Positions 1 through 9,128 of a stretch of 61,847 nt of DNA are shown here, piece after piece. The DNA comes from JAWKWA01 sp041397765. GTDB lineage: Bacteria; Pseudomonadota; Alphaproteobacteria; Rhizobiales; Hyphomicrobiaceae. The notes beneath the pieces are model-generated. The model ran no database searches. It was not told the DNA's origin and saw only the letters and a list, made by a program, of their open reading frames with translations. The translations under genes and the position numbers were made by a program. Each line of letters starts with the position of its first letter. The stretch's first letter is position 1. The stretch covers positions 1 to 61,847 of the forward strand of contig JAWKWA010000026.1 in the NCBI GenBank assembly GCA_041397765.1, given 5' to 3'.

Positions 1-49
1 CGGCATCGCGGGAGACCCCGGCACCGGCGCCAGCGCGGATCGAGAGGAC

Positions 50-1183
50 ATGGACACCGTCAACGACATCTTTGCCGTCTTCAACGACCTGACCATCGTC
101 GCAGGAACGGTACTCGCCACCCTGTTCCTCCTTCTGCGCAGCGTCTTCATGGGGCTCGGCACGGCACTGCTGTCGGCCTTCGGCCGCGGCGCCGGCGCCG
201 GCATCGGCACGCGTTTCGCCGGCGGCCAGCTCGCCAGCCGCCGCTTGCCGACCAACCCGACCCAGCGTCTCGCCCGCCAGGCCCTCTATCAGGCCGAGGC
301 CCGCCAGGTCCGCATGGAGACCTACAACGAGGCCTGGCTCGAGCTCGTGACGCTGCGCGGCGGCCCCTACGCCCTCTCCGTCCATCTGCTCGGCATGCTG
401 AGCCCCGGATTTCGCGACAAGGTCGATCGCCTGCGCACCCGCTCGCTGGAATTCGACCGCCTGGAGGAGCGGGCCCAGCGCATCGTCCAGCGCTACGAGC
501 GCGACTATCAGCGTGTTTGCGAGCCGCTGCGCGACGAGGTCCGGGCGCTCGACGTCGAGCTCTCGCGCTGGAAGGCGCGCGACCGCCGCTTCGCCTTGCA
601 GTTCTGGCGCCGGCGCTGGCGTCACGCCAAGCGGCGGCATCTGCGCCTGAGGTTCAAGGTCGTGGCCCGGCGCTGGCACCTCCACCGCACCGAATGGCGG
701 CTCAATCTGCGCTATCGCGGCGCACTCGAGCCGGCCCTGAGGGCCGTCGACCGCTACGAGCGGGCCTATCTGACCCACTGGATCCACTCCTTCGAGGCCG
801 ACCTCGAATCCTTCCGCCTGACCATCCTCTCAGGCCGCCTGATGGAGATCGTCCGCCAGCCGGCGAGGAAGGCGACGATCGGGCGGCTCGGCCTCGCCGA
901 TCTTCCGGACGATGCCGCCGCGCTGCGTTCGTTCCTGATCGAGGGTCTCGCCGCGTCCGCGCGGGCCGTCGCGCCGGGCGAGCCGATCGAGAGCCTGTTC
1001 GAGACCTGGCTGCGCGACCGTCTGGCGGCGAGCCCCGAGCTGTGCGCGCTCTGGCAGGTGGATCCGGCCTGGCTGCGTGCCCACCTGCCGCCGCCCGGCT
1101 CGCTCGGTGTCGTCCACGAGCGGTATCTCCATGTCGCACCTCGGCCCGTGACTGACAGTGCGGCCGAGGCCACCAGAGCCTGA
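50..1183 (+). CDS. Membrane-anchored protein of unknown function
   Basis: No family is recognised. The 377-residue protein has one hydrophobic stretch near the N-terminus (about residues 14-40) followed by a Gly/Ala-rich linker and a long, strongly basic, probably helical body (about residues 60-250) rich in Arg, Trp and Glu. A single membrane anchor with a cytoplasmic helical domain is the simplest reading. The ATG follows a purine-rich GAGAGGAC stretch. The stop codon lies inside a dispersed repeat: the TGA belongs to the repeat motif AGAGCCTGATCGG, so the last residues may have been altered by repeat insertion. Function cannot be inferred from the neighbours. Confidence 0.7.
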   Translation: MDTVNDIFAVFNDLTIVAGTVLATLFLLLRSVFMGLGTALLSAFGRGAGAGIGTRFAGGQLASRRLPTNPTQRLARQALYQAEARQVRMETYNEAWLELVTLRGGPYALSVHLLGMLSPGFRDKVDRLRTRSLEFDRLEERAQRIVQRYERDYQRVCEPLRDEVRALDVELSRWKARDRRFALQFWRRRWRHAKRRHLRLRFKVVARRWHLHRTEWRLNLRYRGALEPALRAVDRYERAYLTHWIHSFEADLESFRLTILSGRLMEIVRQPARKATIGRLGLADLPDDAAALRSFLIEGLAASARAVAPGEPIESLFETWLRDRLAASPELCALWQVDPAWLRAHLPPPGSLGVVHERYLHVAPRPVTDSAAEATRA

Positions 1184-1290
1184 TCGGCTGAGATGCGAGC
1201 GTCCGCGCGAGCATCGAAGCCGTGAATCAGACTCGTGAGGAAAAACAGCCTGATCGGCTGAGATGCGAGCGTCCGCGTGAGCATCGCGTT
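1173..1290 (+). repeat. Dispersed repeat family A, one full copy plus a partial second copy
   Basis: The element begins CCAGAGCCTGATCGG and contains the dyad GATGCGAGCG...GAGCATC, then GTGAATCAGACTCGTGAGGA. A second partial copy starts near 1247. The same unit recurs at 24119-24236 and 42967-43040, and inverted at 27294-27343. It supplies the stop codon of the upstream gene. Just downstream (1326-1346) is a reverse copy of another short motif, TTAGAGCATGTCCGGC, also seen at 61530. Confidence 0.8.
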
Positions 1291-1379
1291 GGAGCATGAC
1301 CGACACGGCCGAGCCATTTCCATTGAAGCCGGACATGCTCTAAACCGGTGCCGGGACATGGCGGAGCAGAGGACAGGCG

Positions 1380-2009
1380 ATGGGCCAGAGGATCGGACGG
1401 CGCAGGACGGCAGCCAAGGGCACGGCCTCGCGCCGCCGCCTGCTCGCCGGTCTAGCGGTCCTGGTCGCGGCCCTCGCCGCCGCCGTCGTCCTCGCACCCG
1501 GCCTCTTCGAGCGTTTGCGGCCCATCCCCGCGATCGGCGGCCCCTTCACGCTCATCGACCAGAACGGCCGCACCGTCACCCGCAACGACCTGCTCGGTCA
1601 CCCCGCCGTGATGGCTTTCGGCTACACCTATTGCCCGGACGTCTGCCCGACCACGCTCACGCGCATGACCCGCTGGATCGCCGCACTCGGGCCCACCGCC
1701 GATCGGATGTCGTTCTCTTTCGTCACGGTCGATCCCGCGCGCGACACGCCGGACGCCCTGAAAGACTATCTCTCGAGCTTCGATCCACATATTCGCGGCC
1801 TCACCGGCAGCGAGAATGAGATCGCCGGCACGCTGAAAGCCTATCGCGTGTTCGCGCGCAAGGTGCCTTCCAGCGACGGCTCCTATACGATGGATCACAC
1901 CGCCGGCGTCTATCTGATCGACGCCGCGGGACGTTTCCGCAATGTCATCTCCTTCGAGGAGGACGATGCACATGCCCTCGAGAAGCTGCGAAAGCTCGCC
2001 GGTGACTGA
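1380..2009 (+). CDS. SCO1/SenC family copper chaperone
   Basis: SCO proteins have a membrane-tethered thioredoxin fold and deliver copper to the CuA site of cytochrome c oxidase, or act as thiol-disulfide reductases there. A single N-terminal membrane segment (about residues 20-42) follows a very basic stretch, which predicts a periplasmic domain. The copper ligands are present: the CPDVC motif gives Cys85 and Cys89, and the distal ligand is His173 in DHTAG. The length of 209 residues is normal for the family. It overlaps the next small gene by a GTGACTGA junction, so the two are probably co-translated. No oxidase gene lies nearby. Family assignment is firm; the exact client is inferred. Confidence 0.93.
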   Translation: MGQRIGRRRTAAKGTASRRRLLAGLAVLVAALAAAVVLAPGLFERLRPIPAIGGPFTLIDQNGRTVTRNDLLGHPAVMAFGYTYCPDVCPTTLTRMTRWIAALGPTADRMSFSFVTVDPARDTPDALKDYLSSFDPHIRGLTGSENEIAGTLKAYRVFARKVPSSDGSYTMDHTAGVYLIDAAGRFRNVISFEEDDAHALEKLRKLAGD

Positions 2010-2160
2010 GCCGGTCAACGATCCCCGCGAGCGCTGGATCGCGATCGGCGGCGCGGCCGTCTTCGCTCTGCTGCTGCTGGCGTCGCTGGCGCTGTGGCTG
2101 CGCTATGGCGAGATCGTCTTCTTCACCCGCATCATGGCACCGATCGCCAACTGCCTGTGA
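2002..2160 (+). CDS. Small single-span membrane protein coupled to the SCO gene
   Basis: This 52-residue protein starts at a GTG that overlaps the SCO1 stop codon, giving translational coupling. It has a charged N-terminus (TEPVNDPRERW), one transmembrane helix of about 20 residues rich in Leu and Ala, and the tail GEIVFFTRIMAPIANCL. A longer in-frame ATG exists at 1942, but it would run through the SCO coding region in another frame and is unlikely. I do not recognise the family. The coupling suggests a role alongside the copper chaperone in the membrane, which is inference only. Confidence 0.6.
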   Translation: MTEPVNDPRERWIAIGGAAVFALLLLASLALWLRYGEIVFFTRIMAPIANCL

Positions 2161-2206
2161 TACCAGCGAGCGAAAGTTCCGAGGGTTGGCGGGGCGGCAT
2201 GCGGCA
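2161..2206 (-). repeat. Remnant of dispersed repeat family B
   Basis: The stretch TACCAGCGAGCGAAAGTTCC followed by GGGTTGGCGGGGCGGCATGC matches the reverse complement of the GCCGCCCCGCCAACCC unit found at 24290, 27220, 37657, 37698 and 61642. Here only a short degenerate piece remains between the small membrane gene and the convergent RND gene. Confidence 0.55.
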
Positions 2207-2232
2207 TGGTCGCCGTCTCGCCCCGCCCGTGC

Positions 2233-5200
2233 TCACTCGGCCGGATGGGCGCTCGCCCCGCCATGCCCGCCGCTGTCGGCAGCGCCCTTGCCGGCCGCCT
2301 CGTCCGGCTCGTCGCTGGAACCGATGAACCGGCCGAAGATCCATCCGAACAGCCGGTTCACGTCGTCGAAGCACAGATAGAGATAGGGCACGAACAAGAG
2401 GCTGAGGATGGTCGAGGCGACGAGGCCGCCGATCACCGCGATCGCCATTGGCGCGCGGAACTCGCCCCCCTCGCCGACACCGAGAGCCGTCGGCAGCATG
2501 CCCGCCCCCATGGCGATGCTGGTCATGACGATCGGACGGGCGCGCTTTCGTCCCGCATCGATGATCGCCTCCTTGCGGCTGAGTCCGTGGCGCACCCGCT
2601 CCACCGCGAAATCGATGAGCAGGATGGCGTTCTTCGTCACGATGCCCATCAGCATGAGGATGCCGATCACCACCGGCATCGACACCGCATTGTTGGTGAC
2701 GAGCAGGGCCGCGAACACGCCGACCAGCGACAGCGGCAGCGAGAAGATGATGGTGAGCGGCAGGAAGATGCTGCCGAGCAGCAGCACGAGCAGCCCGAGC
2801 ACCATCATGACGCCGGCACCCATCGCCATCGCGAAGCCCTGGAACACCTCGCCCATGATCTCCGCATCGCCCGCTTCCTGGAATCGCACGCCCTCCGGCA
2901 GGGCCTTGGCTTCCGGCAGCGATTTCACGCGCTCCAGCCCCTCGCCGAGCTCGATGCCCTTGGCGAGATCGGCGCCCAGCACCACACGGCGCACCCGGTC
3001 GTAACGCTCGATCGACGAGGGGCCCTGGTCGAACCCGATATCGGCGAGCGTGCTGAGCGGCACCGCATCGCCGCTCGCCGTGCGGATCATCAGCGTCTCG
3101 ATGAGACCGAGATTGCCGCGCGCCCCCTCCCGCAGCTCGACCCGGATCGGCACCAGCCTGTCGCCGGCGTTGAACTTGGCGAGATTGGCGCCGACATCGC
3201 CGATGGTCGCGACGCGCACCGCCTCGGAGATCTGCTCGGTCGAGACGCCGAGCCGCGCCATCTCCTCGAATTTCGGCCGGATGCGGATCTCCGGCCTGTC
3301 GAGACCGGCACTCGCCGCCACGTTGGAGAAGCCCGGCAGCCGCCGCATCGCCGATTCGATCATCGCCACGCCCTTGTCGAGCGCCGCCGGATCGTTGCCG
3401 AGCACCGAGACCGAGAGCTGCCGCTCGCCCCGGTCGTTGACGAAATAGGCCCTGATGTCGGGAAGCGCGGCCAGCAGTTCCGTGATCCGTCCCTCGATCA
3501 CCTTCTGGCTGTCGGCCCGCTCGGTCTTCGGCACCAGATTGGCGATGACGACGGCATTGCGCACCTCCGCCGCACCGGTCGGCTTGGCGCCGCCGAGCAC
3601 GAAGACCGAGCGCACCTCCGGCATCCGTGTCAGCCGCGCGCCCATGTCGTCGGTCGCACGCGCCGTGTCCTCGAGCGTCGAGCCCGGCGGCAGCTCGACC
3701 GAGAGCACGACCCGCGAGGCGTCCTCGTTGGGAATGAAGCCCGACGGCAGATGCCCGGCGAGAAAGACCGAGAAGGCGAGGATGCCGACATAGCCGACGA
3801 CCGACAGCCAGTACCACGGCAGCCGCGGCTTCAGCGTCGTCTCCAGGAAGCCGGCATAGGCGCGCATCACGAGGCCGTCGCGATGGACCGTCTCATGCCC
3901 CGCCGAGCGCATCAGATAGGCGGCCATCATCGGCGTGACGAGACGCGCGACGAGCAGCGAGAAGAACACCGCGATCGCGACCGTGAGGCCGAACTGCTTG
4001 AAATACTGGCCGGCGATGCCGCCCATGAAGCTGACCGGCGCGAACACCGCGATGATCGTGAAGGTGATGGCGATGACGGCGAGGCCGATCTCGTCGGCCG
4101 CCTCGATCGAGGCCCGATAGGCGGACTTCCCCATGCGCATATGGCGCACGATGTTCTCGATCTCGACGATGGCGTCGTCGACGAGTATGCCCGTCGCGAG
4201 CGTCATCGCCAGCAGGCTGACGAGATTGAGCGAGAAGCCCATCATCTCCATCATCCAGAAGGTCGGGATGATCGAGAGCGGCAGCGCCACCGCGGCGATC
4301 AGTGTCGCGCGCCAGTCCCTGAGGAAGATGAAGACGACGAGCACCGCGAGCAGCGCCCCCTCGATCAGCGTCTCCATGGCCGCCAGATAGTTGCCGAACG
4401 TGTAGGCGACCGATTCGTCGATGAGCTGGATCGCGACGCCCGGATCGGCTTTCCTCAGCTCGACGAGCCGCGCTTCCACGACGCGCTTCACATCGACGTC
4501 GCTGGCGCCCTTCGCCCGGAACACGGCGAACGAGACCACCGGCTTGCCGTCGAGACGCGAGAACGAGCGCGGCTCCTCGGCCGCATCGCTGACCTTGGCG
4601 ATCTCGTCGAGACGCACCTTGCGGCCGCCCGGAATGGTGATGGTCATCGCCGCCAGATCGTCGACATCGCGCGCGCCCCCGAGCGTGCGGATCGACTGCT
4701 CCTGGCCGCCGATCTCGCCACGTCCGCCGGCGAGATCCGCATTGGTCATGCGCAGTTGCTGGTTGACGTCGGCCGCCGTGATGCCGAGCGCCATCAGCCG
4801 GTCGGGATCGAGCGCGACACGGATCTCGCGGGTGAGGCCGCCATAGCGCTCGACGCGCCCGACACCCTTCAGGCTCTGCAGCTCGCGCTTGATGACGTCG
4901 TCGACATGCCACGACAGCGCTTCCAGCGTCATCGCCGGCGCCGTCGCCGCATAGGTCAGGATCGCCTGTCCCTCGACGTCGATGCGCTGGATCACCGGCT
5001 CGTCGACCGTGCGCGGCAGGTCGGCGCGGATCTTGGCGATGGCGTCCTTGACGTCGTTGAGGGCCCGGTCGGTATCGACCTCGAGGCGGAACTCGATGAC
5101 GGTCTGCGAGAGCCCGTCGGTGAGCGTCGACTGGATGTGCTTGACGCCGGCGACGCTCGCCACCGCATCCTCGACGCGCCGCGCCACCTGCGTCTCGAGC

Positions 5201-5379
5201 TCGGAGGGCGCCGCGCCCGACTGCGTGACGCTTATCGCGATCACCGGCACGTCGATATTGGGAAACCGCGTCACCGCCATCGAGCGGAAGGTGACGATGC
5301 CGAGCGCACCGAGCACGAAGAACAGGACGAGCGCCGGGATCGGATTGCGGATCGACCAGGCGGAGAAATTGAGGTTCAC
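2233..5379 (-). CDS. RND efflux transporter permease (AcrB/HAE1 family)
   Basis: This is the inner-membrane pump subunit of a tripartite proton-driven RND exporter. It has the family length (1048 residues) and layout: a cytoplasmic start NFSAWSIRNP, TM1 at about residues 12-32, a large porter loop (FPNIDVPVIAISV onward), a central TM block containing the typical FMGGIAGQYFKQFGLTVA segment, a second porter loop and a C-terminal TM block ending about residue 1005. The acidic proton-relay region is visible as TLATGILVDDAIVEIENI. It overlaps the adaptor gene by four bases and is in one operon with it and the TetR gene. No outer-membrane channel gene is adjacent. The substrate cannot be told; the HAE1 subgroup usually exports hydrophobic or amphiphilic compounds. 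Confidence 0.95.
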   Translation of the reverse strand: MNLNFSAWSIRNPIPALVLFFVLGALGIVTFRSMAVTRFPNIDVPVIAISVTQSGAAPSELETQVARRVEDAVASVAGVKHIQSTLTDGLSQTVIEFRLEVDTDRALNDVKDAIAKIRADLPRTVDEPVIQRIDVEGQAILTYAATAPAMTLEALSWHVDDVIKRELQSLKGVGRVERYGGLTREIRVALDPDRLMALGITAADVNQQLRMTNADLAGGRGEIGGQEQSIRTLGGARDVDDLAAMTITIPGGRKVRLDEIAKVSDAAEEPRSFSRLDGKPVVSFAVFRAKGASDVDVKRVVEARLVELRKADPGVAIQLIDESVAYTFGNYLAAMETLIEGALLAVLVVFIFLRDWRATLIAAVALPLSIIPTFWMMEMMGFSLNLVSLLAMTLATGILVDDAIVEIENIVRHMRMGKSAYRASIEAADEIGLAVIAITFTIIAVFAPVSFMGGIAGQYFKQFGLTVAIAVFFSLLVARLVTPMMAAYLMRSAGHETVHRDGLVMRAYAGFLETTLKPRLPWYWLSVVGYVGILAFSVFLAGHLPSGFIPNEDASRVVLSVELPPGSTLEDTARATDDMGARLTRMPEVRSVFVLGGAKPTGAAEVRNAVVIANLVPKTERADSQKVIEGRITELLAALPDIRAYFVNDRGERQLSVSVLGNDPAALDKGVAMIESAMRRLPGFSNVAASAGLDRPEIRIRPKFEEMARLGVSTEQISEAVRVATIGDVGANLAKFNAGDRLVPIRVELREGARGNLGLIETLMIRTASGDAVPLSTLADIGFDQGPSSIERYDRVRRVVLGADLAKGIELGEGLERVKSLPEAKALPEGVRFQEAGDAEIMGEVFQGFAMAMGAGVMMVLGLLVLLLGSIFLPLTIIFSLPLSLVGVFAALLVTNNAVSMPVVIGILMLMGIVTKNAILLIDFAVERVRHGLSRKEAIIDAGRKRARPIVMTSIAMGAGMLPTALGVGEGGEFRAPMAIAVIGGLVASTILSLLFVPYLYLCFDDVNRLFGWIFGRFIGSSDEPDEAAGKGAADSGGHGGASAHPAE

Positions 5380-6632
5380 CGCTTGGCCTCCTTCGAGCTG
5401 GCCTCGACCGGCGTCACCCGGTCGCCGTCCCTGAGGAACGTGCCGGCTTTGGCGACGACCGCCTCGCCCTCGGCGAGACCGGCGAGGATCTCGGCCCGGC
5501 CTCCCCCGATGAGCCCGGTCGTCACCGTGCGGCGCGCGACGATGCCCTCGACGACCACCTGGACATAGGTCTCGCCCTGGCTATAGGAGAGCGCCGACAG
5601 CGGCACGGTGACGCCTTCGCGCCGGCCGAGCTCGATCGTGCCGCGGCAGAACGTGCCGATCGCCAGCCGCCGCGCATCGTCGATGGCGATGCGCACCTCG
5701 CCGATGCGGGTGCGCGGATCGACCTCGGTCGCAAGCAGCCGCACATGCCCCTCGATCGGCTGATCGACGCCGGCCGGCAGGATCGCCACCTTCTGGCCGA
5801 CGGCGAGCCGCCCGAGCGTCACGTCGGAGACATCGGCCGCAAGCTCGATCAGCCCGTCCTCGATCAGCCGGAACAGCGGCTCGCCGGCCATGGCGGCGAG
5901 CTGGCCGAGGCGTGCGGTGCGCCGGCTGACGATGCCCGCGACCGGCGACTTGATCTCGGTATGCTTGATGCGCCAGGCGATCTCGCGGCGCTGCGCCTCC
6001 GCGGCCGCCTTGTCGGCCTCCGCCGAGCTGACCGCCTGACGGGCCGCCGCCACCCGCGCCGCCGACACCGCCGCCGCTGCGGAGGTCTGATCGACCGTCT
6101 CGGTGCTGGCAAAGCCCGATTTCTTCAGGCTGCGTGCCCGCTCTGCCGCTCGCTGATTGGCGACATTGTTGGCCTCGGCCTCGGCGATCTGGGTCTTGGC
6201 ACTGAGGATTGCCGCCTCCGCCTGGGCGATCCGTGCCTCGGCCTGGGCGAGTTGGGCATCGAGCGTCGCCGTAGCGAGCACGGCGAGCACCTGATCCTTG
6301 GCGACCCTGTCGCCTTCCTCGGCCTTCAGCGCGTCGATGGCGAGACCGTCGACCTCGGGCGAGATCAGCACCTCGTTGCGCGCGACCACCGACCCCGAGA
6401 CCACCACCGTCTCGGCGACCTCGCCACGGCGCGCCCTCACCGTCGTCACCGTCGGGGCGGCTACCTCGGCCGCCTCCGGCTCCCGTTTCGGCTCGCTTGC
6501 CGCCCGCTCGGGAACGATGCCCTGGAGGTCGAGCTTGCCCCCCTTCAGCGCCAGCACGGCCGTGGCCCCGCCGGCGAGCACGGCGAGTACCAGAATGCCG
6601 ACGCCGATCCTGCGTTTCACTTTGCCTGACAT
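5376..6632 (-). CDS. RND efflux periplasmic adaptor (membrane fusion protein)
   Basis: The adaptor links the RND pump to an outer-membrane channel. It has an N-terminal membrane anchor (about residues 9-30), a short Pro/Glu-rich linker, a first half-lipoyl segment (VVVSGSVVARNEVLISPEVDG), an alpha-helical hairpin of about residues 105-215 dominated by Ala, Gln and Glu, the returning lipoyl half (IKSPVAGIVSRRTARLGQ), and beta-barrel and membrane-proximal domains ending near residue 405. Its TGA overlaps the ATG of the pump gene (ATGA). The intact length of 418 residues is typical. It lies 96 bp downstream of the tetR gene on the same strand. Confidence 0.94.
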   Translation of the reverse strand: MSGKVKRRIGVGILVLAVLAGGATAVLALKGGKLDLQGIVPERAASEPKREPEAAEVAAPTVTTVRARRGEVAETVVVSGSVVARNEVLISPEVDGLAIDALKAEEGDRVAKDQVLAVLATATLDAQLAQAEARIAQAEAAILSAKTQIAEAEANNVANQRAAERARSLKKSGFASTETVDQTSAAAAVSAARVAAARQAVSSAEADKAAAEAQRREIAWRIKHTEIKSPVAGIVSRRTARLGQLAAMAGEPLFRLIEDGLIELAADVSDVTLGRLAVGQKVAILPAGVDQPIEGHVRLLATEVDPRTRIGEVRIAIDDARRLAIGTFCRGTIELGRREGVTVPLSALSYSQGETYVQVVVEGIVARRTVTTGLIGGGRAEILAGLAEGEAVVAKAGTFLRDGDRVTPVEASSKEAKR

Positions 6633-6728
6633 ATCAGCTCTTGCCCCGGAGCCTTCGGCCCCTTCTCTCCTGGTTTCATTTGCGCGCGCCCCCTCTCACG
6701 GGGAGTGTCGCGCCAGTCTCATCGTCGC

Positions 6729-7373
6729 TCAGCGGCCCTGGCCGGAAGGCGTCCCCGCCTCTTTCGTCGGACAGGGCGCGAGCATGCGCTTCACCAGCTC
6801 CCGCAGCCCCGGCTCGATCCGCTCGAAGGCCCCTTCGCCCTCCAGCGGCATCCGCGCCATCAGCCCATCACCGATCGCCAGCAGCACCGAGGCCGCGGTA
6901 TCGAGATCGATGTCGGGATCAACCATCCCCTCCCCGCGCGCCGCCTCGAGCGCCCCTCGCAGCAGGCTGCGCACCTCGTCGGCATTCTGCTGGAACATTT
7001 CTTTCACTCTGGGGTTCCGCTGCGCCTCGGCGAGCACCTCGACGCAGAGCGAGTTCTGCTGCTCGTCGGCGGCATCGCGGATATAGGCGCAGCCGGTGTC
7101 GATCAGCCCATCGAGCGTGCTCTCGGCGAGACCGATGCGGCCGAAATAGTCGCGGCTGCGGTTCCGCTCGGCCTCGGCGATCGCCTCGATGATCGCCTCC
7201 TTGGACGGGAAGTAGCGGTAGACACCGCCCGGGCTCATCCGCGCCTCCGCGCAGATCTGCTGCATCGAGGCGGTATGGAAGCCCGATCGGCGAAAGCAGC
7301 GCACGGCCGCCTCGAGCACCCGCTCACGCGGCTCGAGCGGCTTCGTCGCATCCGCATTCGCTGGCATTGTCAT
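6729..7373 (-). CDS. TetR/AcrR family repressor of the efflux operon
   Basis: The protein has an N-terminal helix-turn-helix at about residues 30-55 (MQQICAEARMSPGGVYRYF) and a variable C-terminal ligand domain, 214 residues in all, normal for TetR. The start is fixed by an in-frame TAG immediately upstream of the ATG and a GGGAGAG ribosome-binding site. It is the first gene of the tetR-adaptor-pump operon, the classical arrangement for an autoregulated drug-efflux repressor. A pair of TetR-like operator repeats lies 250 bp upstream at 7625-7658. Ligand unknown. Confidence 0.92.
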   Translation of the reverse strand: MTMPANADATKPLEPRERVLEAAVRCFRRSGFHTASMQQICAEARMSPGGVYRYFPSKEAIIEAIAEAERNRSRDYFGRIGLAESTLDGLIDTGCAYIRDAADEQQNSLCVEVLAEAQRNPRVKEMFQQNADEVRSLLRGALEAARGEGMVDPDIDLDTAASVLLAIGDGLMARMPLEGEGAFERIEPGLRELVKRMLAPCPTKEAGTPSGQGR

Positions 7374-7624
7374 CTAGGGCTCTCCCTGGCTTTCGATGTC
7401 CGGCCTCGAGCGACACGGCGGTCGGTACCGGTTCGATCGGGGCACTCGGCCCGTCCCCGACCGCACGCCTCGTCCGGCAGGACGGCCGTCGTCATGACGA
7501 TCCAGACCTTCATGGCGACCCAGACCGCAACGGCGACCCAGACCGTAAGGGCCACCCGGGCCGTCGGAACGACCGAGGCGCGCACAATGGCGGCCGAGGC
7601 GGACGGACGCCCCCCGTGCCATGC
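7374..7624 (-). other. Long leader between the TetR operator and tetR, with degenerate 18-bp repeats
   Basis: This 251-bp stretch holds about three degenerate 18-bp direct repeats near 7517-7570 (GCGACCCAGACCGCAACG, GCGACCCAGACCGTAAGG, then a diverged unit). Read on the minus strand, they encode a Val/Trp/Ala-rich hydrophobic segment (ALTVWVAVAVWVAMKVW) in an open frame whose TGA overlaps the tetR ATG at 7370-7373. That could be a small coupled membrane peptide, or just the chance reading of a repeat. No other gene is seen. Confidence 0.35.
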
Positions 7625-7658
7625 GAATGAACATTCACTCGCGAACGAACGTTCGCTC
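7625..7658. promoter_or_regulatory. Tandem TetR-type operator
   Basis: Two 16-bp direct copies, GAATGAACATTCACTC and GAACGAACGTTCGCTC, are separated by two bases. Each centres on a near-palindrome (GAACATTC, GAACGTTC), the usual look of a TetR/AcrR operator. They match each other at 13 of 16 positions. The site is upstream of the tetR-adaptor-pump operon and could also influence the divergent gene at 7891. Binding by this TetR is inferred from position. Confidence 0.65.
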
Positions 7659-7890
7659 ACATAAGGATTGCCGAGCCTGCCGTCAAGCCTCCACCGGGCA
7701 CCACCAGAGGTGACGGCAGGCGCGGGACAGATCATCATTCCGCCATCGCCGTCGATGAAACCGGCGGCGATCAGCCGCCAAGCGGGGCCATCCGTCCCTT
7801 TCGGCGCGCCTTGGGAACACTGCCATGGCCGAGCCCCTCGCCCCTCCCTCCGAGCCCCACCTTCGCCGCGCCTTCCGGCGCCAGGGTGGC

Positions 7891-8481
7891 ATGCACCGTG
7901 CCCGCAAGACTGCGATCGGCCTGTCGCTCGCCATCCCGCTCGCCCTTGCCCCGCCAGGCGCCCCTGCGGCTGCCGAGGACGCCGCCCCCTCGGGTTCCAT
8001 CGTGCTCGACGAGGAGAGCGACTGCTTCGCCCAGCTCACCTTCGGCCGATCGGAGATGATCGACTGCTCGTTCCCGGCGCTGATGTCGGCCGAGGACCGC
8101 GCCTCGATCCGCAGGATGACCCGCGAGCTTTTCAAGGATGCCCGCTGCACCATCACCGTGAAGCTCGCCCGTCGCATCATCGACGAGGCCATGCGCGAGC
8201 CCGATTCCGACGTGAAGCTGCCGCCGCAATCGGTCGACTGCGAGGTCGAAACGTCGAAGGGCGTCTGGCCGATCACCTTCAGCTTCGCCCCGACGGTCGT
8301 CTTCGAGGCCGGCGCCGCCACCAAGGCGAGCCCCGGCATGGGCGACGTCAAGGGCGTCAATTCCTGGCTCGCCTGGCCCGTGGTCGAATATGTCAACCGC
8401 TCGGGCACCATCGAGGAGGTGATGATCCGCGTGATCAACGCCTATGTGAAACGTTATGGCCCCAAGGCGTCCGGCGGCTGA
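7891..8481 (+). CDS. Secreted protein of unknown function
   Basis: Starting at the ATG at 7891 gives a good signal peptide: basic MHRARK, a hydrophobic core, and a likely cleavage after APAAA at about residue 30. A longer start at 7825 would bury the signal peptide and is less likely. The mature part of about 165 residues has four Cys (SDCFAQ, IDCSF, ARCTI, VDCEV) that could form two disulfides in the periplasm. No known domain is recognised. It lies divergent from the efflux operon and convergent with the next gene. Confidence 0.6.
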   Translation: MHRARKTAIGLSLAIPLALAPPGAPAAAEDAAPSGSIVLDEESDCFAQLTFGRSEMIDCSFPALMSAEDRASIRRMTRELFKDARCTITVKLARRIIDEAMREPDSDVKLPPQSVDCEVETSKGVWPITFSFAPTVVFEAGAATKASPGMGDVKGVNSWLAWPVVEYVNRSGTIEEVMIRVINAYVKRYGPKASGG

Positions 8482-8497
8482 GCCTGCTCCACCGGAG

Positions 8498-9061
8498 TTA
8501 CGGCTCGGGATGGGCCTGCGCGCTCGACCAGTCGGGCGCAAAGCCGAGCACGATGGCGTCGGCCGGAATGGCCGGATTGAAGATCCGGTTGTGCCAGACG
8601 GTCGCCGCATGGGCGCCGTCCCGGCGCGGCACTTTGCGCACCCGGCAGATCATCTTGTAGCTCTGGCCGAGCCCGTCGAAGTCGAGGATCACCTCGCCGG
8701 CGGCAAGCAGCGTGGCGGCAAGCGCCGAGCCCGGCTGGAAGAGCGCCGTCATCTCGTCGCGAAAGAGCTCGGGCCGCTGGAAGAATGTCGAGCTCAGATA
8801 GTCGAGCCCGCGCTCGTAGGTCACCCTCGGATCAACCGTCTTCTGCACCTGGAAGCGGAAGAACGCCGTGCTCTCCTTGGGCAGCCGCGGCACGATCAGC
8901 ACGATGAGGGCCTCCGCCATCGGCTCGCCATTGGCATAGAGCACGCGCGGGCACATCGGCGGGATCGGCCGACCGCCGTGCTGGCGCATTGCGAACTGGC
9001 GAACCCGGCACTGCCAGCCGAGGAAATGGTCGCGAATGCGGCTGTCTGTGAGCTTTTCCAT
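8498..9061 (-). CDS. Conserved-looking cytoplasmic protein of unknown function
   Basis: The ATG at 9061 gives MEKLTDSRIRDHFLGWQCR, 187 residues. An upstream in-frame ATG at 9169 would run through a degenerate repeat and is rejected. The protein is soluble, without signal peptide or membrane segment, and has motifs such as GWQCRVRQFAMR and VLIVPRLPKESTAFFRFQ. I do not recognise a family; it has the balanced composition of a real gene. It converges with the secreted-protein gene (16 bp between stops) and precedes gph on the same strand. Confidence 0.6.
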   Translation of the reverse strand: MEKLTDSRIRDHFLGWQCRVRQFAMRQHGGRPIPPMCPRVLYANGEPMAEALIVLIVPRLPKESTAFFRFQVQKTVDPRVTYERGLDYLSSTFFQRPELFRDEMTALFQPGSALAATLLAAGEVILDFDGLGQSYKMICRVRKVPRRDGAHAATVWHNRIFNPAIPADAIVLGFAPDWSSAQAHPEP

Positions 9062-9128
9062 GAGGCCTGTGTGAGTGAGCACCGCCCGTTCCGGGCGCGC
9101 ATCGGCCGGTCGGTCCAAGCCGCCCGCG

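Noticed and set aside
2206..5568. A 1120-codon open frame on the plus strand opposite the RND pump
   Set aside because: It is antisense to a complete RND gene and its translation is dominated by Arg, His, Asp and Glu, the usual mirror of GC-rich coding sequence.
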